Source: Imbricaverruca yamaguchii (taxonomy: Eukaryota > Arthropoda > Thecostraca > Neoverrucidae). From it: a stretch of DNA of 64,000 nt. Of this stretch, positions 57,861-64,000 are shown piece after piece (the stretch's first letter is position 1; the number at the start of each line of letters is the position of its first letter). A program made the position numbers and the translations under genes. The DNA lies in the NCBI GenBank assembly GCA_034440575.1, contig JAOTOL010001616.1, positions 620,001 to 684,000 of the forward strand, in the 5' to 3' direction. Under the pieces are notes generated by a model, which was given only the letters and a program-made list of their open reading frames with translations, was not told the origin of the DNA and did no database searches.

Positions 57861-58815
57861 TGTCGCCGCTGGTCGGCCCGGCCGGACCGTCACGCCTGAC
57901 GCGGCCGGCTCACGCGCCGGCTCAGCCGGCTGGTGTTGCCTTCCTGCTGGACGCGGCGTCGTTGAACTCTCCGGCCGCCGGCCGCACGGCGGCCGGTTTT
58001 GACGGATCACAGTTGCCGGGCACGGCTCTCCTGGCCGCCGGTGCGCAGTTGCGTGAACTCAGCGCGGCCGGCCCCGGCTCCCGGCTGCGTCCGATTTGCC
58101 AGACAGAGGAATAGGCTAAGACCCGTCTGGATATGAAATCAGAATGCATAAAATTCTTAGTTTTTTAATGAAGCGTGAGTAAATTGGGTTATAATACTTT
58201 CAATATTGCTGTATCAGAGTCACGGGATGGATATCGGAGGGAGGTAGCAGTAACCAAGTCGAAGTTAGTGTTGAAATCATCCCGGGTTGAAGACATGTTC
58301 GTAAGAACTTGATAGGGTCTGGCAAATTTTGACCATACTGTCCCTTCCAGTCTTCATACTGATGCATGAGCTAAACAGTATTCATTCTCCAGAATTGACG
58401 GGACAACTACAAAGCTGGGAGGACCACCACCCAGCCAACATGAGCGTCTCCTGCGCCCATGACCCGGTGGCCAGCCCCGTCCTGCCCATCTGTTGTACAA
58501 TCCAGACGCATCACGTGGCCGCACAACTATCTCACGAGCCACGATTATCTCACGAGCCACCGCCAAGTGCAGCCGGTGGTGAGAGTCGGCTAGCTGGCCT
58601 CGCTCGCCTGTCGTCTGCATCGTCAGCATCGCTCGGTGATATGGCGTTCACGGATACGTGGCGGCACGATCAATGTCTCGACCACTTCTTTCGTCGGCGT
58701 GCAGTGAAAGTAGCCGCTCCCGATCGCAGCCCAGTATGTCGCGACTGACGCGACTGACTGCGGCTGGACGATCAACAACTGAGCCCAGTATGTCGCGACT
58801 GACGAAACTGACTGA
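57861..58815. other. Intron 2 3' part, GC-rich then mixed, no exon accepted
   Basis: An open segment at 57926-58114 looks somewhat protein-like but has no good donor and the wrong phase for CrebA. Otherwise no coding support. Confidence 0.45.
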
Positions 58816-59060
58816 AGGTGGGGAGTCGGGCAGTATCTCTGACCTCTGAACTGCCCTGTTGTAGAGGTTGGGAGTCGGGTAGTATATTTGGTCGCTTGAC
58901 TGCCCTGCTGCAGAGGTGGGGAGTCGGGCAGTATCTCTGACCTCTCGACTGCCCTGTTGTAGAGGTTGGGAGTCGGGCAGTATATTTGGTCGCTTGACTG
59001 CCCTGTTGCAGAGGTGGGGACTCGGGCAGTATCTCTGACCTCTCGACTGCCCTGTTGCAG
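58816..59060 (+). repeat. 49-bp tandem array that includes the exon 3 acceptor
   Basis: Each unit contains ACTGCCCTGTTGYAGAGGT and a CAGTATCTCTGACCTC or CAGTATATTTGGTCGC half. Acceptor-like (T/C)AG ends fall at 58864, 58913, 58962, 59011 and 59060, exactly 49 bp apart. The last is the real exon 3 acceptor by frame and similarity. Confidence 0.92.
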
Positions 59061-59341
59061 AGATGGAGAGCGAGTGTTTCCCGGCCATCTCGATGTCAAC
59101 GGCCACGGGCGCGGCGGACGGCGACCAGAAGGTGACGCTGCTCCAGAGACGGCCGTCGCCGGCGCGGCGCACCTCGTCCCCGACAACACCGAGCCCGTCT
59201 CCGACGGCGCCGACACAGTCTGCCGCGCGGCCGACGGGAGCCGCGTCGGCGCCGACGGCTCCTCGTCGCCTGGTGCTGACCCAGTCCAGGGACGGTGTCC
59301 AGCTGCTGAGGGCCATCGACGAGAACGGGCACATCGTCAAG
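59061..59341 (+). CDS. CrebA: CrebA exon 3 (ECFPAIS block, about 94 codons)
   Basis: The acceptor is ctgccctgttgcag ending at 59060. The first two bases complete a Glu codon with the last G of exon 2. MESECFPAISMSTATG follows, matching the IEDMDDECFPAISPKTATNG block of fly CrebA directly after its EHSYS segment, as expected. The middle is Ser/Pro/Thr/Ala-rich and probably disordered, and the end (RLVLTQSRDGVQLLRAIDE, then NGHIVK) is better structured. The donor is AAG|gtgacc at 59342, phase 0. The frame stays open for a further 156 codons, but that sequence is AT-rich and matches nothing. The acceptor is the last of five equally spaced copies in a 49-bp tandem array, so the exon boundary itself sits in repeat DNA. 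Confidence 0.8.
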
Positions 59342-61713
59342 GTGACCGTGCGTTGGCGGCTGCATAGTCAGCGGCCCAGCCGCCGGCATCTCTCGCTGCC
59401 CTATCTCACTCGCCAAGACAAATTACGCTTTTCGTTGGAAATTTTCATGCTTTCATGTCAAGGTCAAGTGGGGTCACCTCCAAAAAAGTTCAACCAGTCG
59501 TCACGCTTTAACGGATACAGACATTTTAATGAAACGTTCAGCGTTTGCTTATCTTTAGGGATGCAACAAATGCACCAGTGGAAATTTTCTCCTTTTTCAT
59601 TTTTGACTACATACAAATTGTGCGTATTTGCCAACTTGCAGATCAAACGGAGGATTCTTGATGAAGTAAGCACTTTTTATTCGGGCAAGTTGACTTCCAA
59701 CAACGTTTCTCGGTCTGCTCTACCCATTGGAAAAGGAAAATTGAAGAAAACTTGGAAACTCAAAATTTTGAAGCTTCAAAAAATATTTGTTGGGGGGTTG
59801 AAAAAGTAATTTTGGGGGAGAAAAGGACAACGAACATAATTTTCGCTGTCCTTTTCTCATTCCAAATCAATTTTTTCTTTCTTTCATATATCCAAAAATG
59901 AACTCCCCAGAGCCAAAAACATAATGTAAGTCGTGAAAAGTTGTCAAAATCTAGCCCCCCTGGTGACGTTACTTTTGTGGAAATTGTTTTCGGGTTGGAT
60001 CCGGACCCTACTTGTGGAGCGCTTTCCAATGACACCTCTTTCGTTTTCGTGCGATGTTTAGTTTGTATTTTAGAGTGGGGGTTACTAACCGCCCCCCCCC
60101 CTCCCCCGAGACGGGGTGTGAGGATCTGACCGGAAAGACGGCGCGGGTTAATCTCTACCATAGCGCTTTAACTCTCTTCCTTTGAGAAATTCTGAGTACA
60201 CCTAATTCTAGCATTTAGTAGCTGTGCTAATCGAACTCATAGTATACTTTACACGGAGCGCCTCGGTTCTAGTTACTTAGACCACGAGTCGTAGCATTGT
60301 TAATGACGTTATAACTGTACTAAGTACTCTATCGACCATGCTATAAACATCCATCCACTACCTGCAATTATCCGCCCACGATGTTCCTTACACACACTAT
60401 GCTACGGCGTCCCAGTGTCACCTACCTTATTCTAACCACTCCGTAAGCGTAATCGCAATTACCATCAAGTTTAATCGCAGTGTTGTCCATGCATTTGCTT
60501 CTACACAAGGGGCGCAGCCAGGATTTTCTCAAGGGGTCCTACCAAAAAATGTGATGAAAGACGCCGCATTCGCACACCAGGTTCTGCGCGGAGAAAAAAA
60601 AACTTTTTTGATTGCTTTACTGCACTTTTGGTTGCTCAGGGGAGGGGCGCCACCCCTGACTGAGCTCCCTTCTGCACCAAGAAGGGAACGATTGGTGTAA
60701 CCTCCGAAGCCCGGGCCTGCCGACACTGATAATCTCTCCAGCTACAGACTGCAGTATGCACTTCAAGTAGAGCAAGCGTATCTAATGCAAGCGCTGTTTC
60801 ATGCCAGAATTGGGGGCTCATTGCTGTGAGTTACATGTATCCCTTGTAGCCTGCGTACAACCTATTGAATGGCTAAGCAGCTAAACAGTACGTATCCAAA
60901 ACATTCCTGAGAATGGCCCATTATACAGTGTCAGATTATTTCCAAAACGGTCAAGATTTGCGATAAAACATAAGCCTGAAAAGAATAAAGCAAGGTTGTA
61001 ATTTAACCAGTCTAGCAATGAAGAAGGGTGGCGTAAAAGCGATTTTGATATTTATTTAAGCAAGGCAGTTCTTATCATCCTTCTCGCACGGAAAACACAA
61101 GAGGAAATATTTCGCGACTCAAAAATAAAACGTTTGGGGCGGTGTCATAGGTCCTTGGTCATTTTCCATCCTCTGAGTGCACCACTGGTGCTGAGCCACG
61201 CCACACATGCTGCATAGTACGATGCTGTATAGTTAATCGGCCAGTGTGAAATGTCAAGGAGCCGATAAAGCCTACCGCAGTTGATAACACCGCTCTGCGC
61301 TCACAAGCGTATCGGACACACGACTGGGTACTGAGTACTGGGTGCTCACTACGCCGGGTCATGGTACGTCGAGAGCTCTTGGCGGCAGGTATGCATGCTC
61401 AAAACTGCACAGCGTAGGGCAGGGGCGGATACAGCGGGTGGGAGGGGAGACGCTGGGGGCATGTAGCCCCCCCCCACTTTCCGATCGGGAAGGCTGAAGT
61501 GCACATTCTTCGCCCCCGCTCTACGGATATCTCAGCCGGAGGCGCTCCTAGGAGAGAAATACCGCGCTACCCAATTTTCACTACCGTGCACCACAGTTCC
61601 ATCTGGCTTCTATTTGCTCGCCATTGACGCGACCTGCTCGACCCACCTCCCTGACTTGATGGTCTAATTGCCTGACCTGCTCTTCTCGTCAGATGTTGGG
61701 CTGTTTAATCCTG
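59342..61713. other. Intron 3, mostly unique AT-rich sequence
   Basis: The CrebA frame stays open to about 59809 but is AT-rich and unrecognised. C and A runs occur near 60092 and 60593. No gene seen. Confidence 0.5.
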
Positions 61714-61896
61714 CCTCCCTGGCCTGATGACCTGATGACCTGACCTGCCTCCCTGGCCTGATGACCTGGTGACCTGATCCGCCTCCCTGGCCTGATGACC
61801 TGGTGACCTGACCTGCCTCCCTGGCCTGATGACCTGCTGAACTGACCTGCCTCCCTGGCCTGATGACCTGATGACCTGACCTGCTTCTCTCACCAG
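61714..61896 (+). repeat. 34-bp tandem repeat running into the exon 4 acceptor
   Basis: Five units start at 61714, 61748, 61782, 61816 and 61850 with CCTCCCTGGCCTGATGACCT. The acceptor tract CTTCTCTCACCAG begins at 61884, exactly where a sixth unit would start. Each unit has CTGAC/CTGAT words that could serve as branch points. Confidence 0.93.
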
Positions 61897-62026
61897 GTGT
61901 CAGCCGGCCAGTCGGTCCTTCGGCCACAGACGATTGTTTTGACCAGCGGCCGGTCGCCACTGCAGGGCCACGTCGCCAACAGCACCGACCTAACTCGACT
62001 CAGCATCAAGGTGGAGCCCAGCTCAG
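61897..62026 (+). CDS. CrebA: CrebA exon 4 (43 codons plus 1 nt)
   Basis: The acceptor is cttctctcaccag at 61884-61896 and the donor is TCAG|gtgagc at 62027. Entry is in phase 0, agreeing with exon 3, and exit is in phase 1. The 43 residues include RPQTIVLTSG and end LSIKVEPSS. The pattern resembles the QTIIPKIKLEP segment upstream of the bZIP in CREB3L2; IKVE fits the SUMO consensus. Similarity alone would not identify this exon. The support is the clean splice sites, phase agreement, protein-like composition and position after exon 3. Five 34-bp repeat units run right up to the acceptor, and a 22-bp repeat array starts about 290 bp after the donor. Confidence 0.68.
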
Positions 62027-62317
62027 GTGAGCTCGGGTGCAGCCGATCGGTCGGGCGGAGCCATGATGTCGGCTGCATCGGGGGCCGCAGCTGTGGCGGC
62101 CAGTCTCGGCCTGTGTCAACCCAACTCTGCCGAGATCGGTACCGACTGAGTGCCACCAAGCCTGGCTCATTTTCACTCGGATCGACTCGGCTTGGGTCGA
62201 CGTTGAGACAATCTAACTCAGCTGAAGTCGGCACTACCACGGCCCGGCTTAGTTGATTCAGTTGCGATCACAGCCTTGCTCTTCTTGAATGACTCAAGCT
62301 TGCCCATCTGGGCCTCA

Positions 62318-62468
62318 GCCTAACTCACCTGGAGTCCCAGCCTGACTCACATAGAGTCCTAGCCTGACTCACCTGGAGTCCCAGCCTGACTCGCCTGGAG
62401 TCCCAGCCTGACTCACCTAGAGTCCCAGCCTGACTCGCCTGGAGTCCCAGCCTGACTCAGTCTGAGTA
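62318..62468. repeat. 22-bp tandem repeat, about seven units
   Basis: Unit CCTGACTCACCTGGAGTCCC plus AG, in intron 4. Confidence 0.92.
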
Positions 62469-62796
62469 GGCCGGAGTCTGCCCCGCATGCGCGACAAATC
62501 ACACCAATCTGGGCCCGACAAGGCACGCCGCCATCGTGGGAGCGGCAGCGGCGGCGGCCGACTTGGCGCCACCGCAGCGGTTCGTGACCGAGGCCGAGCC
62601 TGGCGCCACAACATCACGACAGCGACGCCTCACCCCTGTGTGACCCCGTGACCCTGGTGACCTGCGTCCTCCCTGTGCCGGGCACCGGCACATGCTCCAC
62701 TGCACGCCGCGAACTCGAAGCCGATATCTGTGTTGATATCGTGCCTACTCTTCGTGTTCGGCTACTCTTGGTACATGATAGTGAATGTTATGTATT

Positions 62797-62798
<2 letters not shown>

Positions 62799-62866
<68 letters not shown>
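62799..62866. repeat. (TA)n microsatellite, about 68 bp
   Basis: Pure TA tract followed by TTATGTAAGC. Confidence 0.98.
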
Positions 62867-62868
<2 letters not shown>

Positions 62869-64000
62869 GTAAGCTTATCTATGTAAGCCATCAGTGTTTA
62901 GCTAGGTTCCAAATAAACGTACCAAATCTAGCTGATTAGCGTGTGGTTGTGCAGCATCAGAATAATATTTAACTTCGGTGCTTGTTACGTTAAATGTACG
63001 TCAAACGCGTCATATGCGGAGGCCAAGTGCTCAATTGGTTAAAAATATTGGTACAAGCGAAGCTAACTTGGTAAATACTTCATGAGGATATGTACAAGGT
63101 ACACATTTCACGGACGCAGGGTACAGACAGCTTAGGTGCGTACATTTGAAGTTTGGTGGTGACCGAGTAGTCGATTATCATTAATTCCGTGACATTTAGG
63201 TTGCAATAACCAGTGAATGCAGATCATTGTAGAAGGAAAAATACAAATTATCTTTCTAGTTATTTACCAAAACTATTTTTATTCCATATAAAAAGTAATT
63301 ATGATGCACTTCTGAACCCGACATCAGGCTAACTATATTCACCCTATATGAGGATGATAAATTTGGATCCCCAACAACATATTGAATGGTCTGATTTAAA
63401 TGCGATGTTACCATGGCATTGACCAGGTTCCTCAGCTAACACCATTGACTGGGAGGGCTATTTCTCCCTACTTCTTTTAAGAACGGCAGGGCCGATTTAA
63501 CATTTTCAAACGGCAATCGATAGCGGCGTGAGATGTGGTCTCAAACATTGGAATTGTGTTTTAAGTGAGCAAAATATCCCGAGAACGTAAAATAAAATAA
63601 GTGGGTAGAATATAACGTCCCGATGCTGCCGAGTCGTGCCGCCGTGGTATGCACTGCGGCACATTTCAAAACATAGCCCAGTCATTAATAATAGAGATAT
63701 TTAATAAAAGTTGGAAGATACTCCTCATGGTCATTTTTAGGATATCTTGTTTTTTTCGTCTTGAATGTCATGGTTAAAAGTAGAACACGTTCCTATTAAT
63801 TTTTTTCTTCACTTTGACATGTAGATGTTTCAACGTGAAATATTAAAGCATATCAAGGATATAGGGCGTCAATTAGCAACTAATGGTTTCTCGCGTATCA
63901 AATAATCTGCATTCGTTCGGTTTCTATGTCAATTTGTGTGCACTTTTGACAAACATCTGCAAATATGTCAATCTGACGTCATCCACCATGACCTATCATG
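62867..64000. other. AT-rich intron 4 sequence, no exon seen
   Basis: No bZIP-like translation (no NKISAQESRRKKKEY-like basic region) in any frame. One TGACGTCA at 63974-63981. Confidence 0.55.

Noticed and set aside
57926..58114. Possible extra CrebA exon (GVAFLLDAASLNSPAAG...)
   Set aside because: It has an AG before it, but entry would be phase 0 while exon 2 ends in phase 1; no good donor before the TAG and no similarity to CrebA.
59342..59809. Extension of exon 3 through an open AT-rich frame
   Set aside because: Composition changes sharply after the donor at 59342, and the phase of exon 4 fits splicing at that donor.

Overview
The window is eukaryotic nuclear DNA, most likely from an arthropod (possibly a crustacean; the species is not determinable by eye). 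Only one convincing protein-coding gene is visible. It is the 5' part of a CrebA / CREB3-like bZIP transcription factor gene on the + strand, in four short exons at 354-446, 43487-43652, 59061-59341 and 61897-62026. These are joined by GT-AG introns of about 43.0, 15.4 and 2.6 kb, and a fourth intron leaves the window. The exon phases agree (0, 1, 0, then ending in phase 1). The encoded segments match fly CrebA in order: the N-terminal EF..GD..DIW block, the IRAEHSY block, and the ECFPAIS block. The bZIP region must lie beyond position 64000.

Nearly everything else is intronic. About 15 kb is tandem repeat, in more than 30 unrelated minisatellite or microsatellite families with units of 2 to 82 bp. 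Most are GC-rich and stop-free in several frames, which creates many long spurious ORFs. Several arrays touch the splice sites of the CrebA exons. The clearest case is a 49-bp array that supplies five equally spaced acceptor-like sites, the last being the acceptor of exon 3.

Transposable-element fossils fill part of the rest: a LINE 3' end (1440-1735), a zinc-knuckle ORF1/gag-like remnant of a non-LTR element (2204-3700, minus), a broken ORF of a widespread uncharacterised, probably mobile-element-linked family (25245-26130), a Penelope-like GIY-YIG remnant (34200-34970), a piggyBac transposase pseudogene (50345-51230, minus) and a 308-bp foldback element (28871-29178).

The most novel-looking system is a tRNA-derived SINE family. 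One 161-bp copy with a tRNA-like head (28498-28658) and four very short copies of 48-59 bp (10940, 15695, 51273, 56805) share one 3' tail. Each is bounded by its own 8-16 bp target-site duplication. Two of the short copies are exactly 54 bp, and three begin at the same ATGGGCGC. The short form looks like a discrete mobile hairpin-plus-tail unit.

Intron 1 also holds clusters of CREB-type sites (three TGACGTCA at 23-bp spacing, five CACGTCA in 60 bp, and an array of CACGTG palindromes), which suggests possible autoregulation. No rRNA, intact tRNA, CRISPR array or bacterial-type operon was seen.
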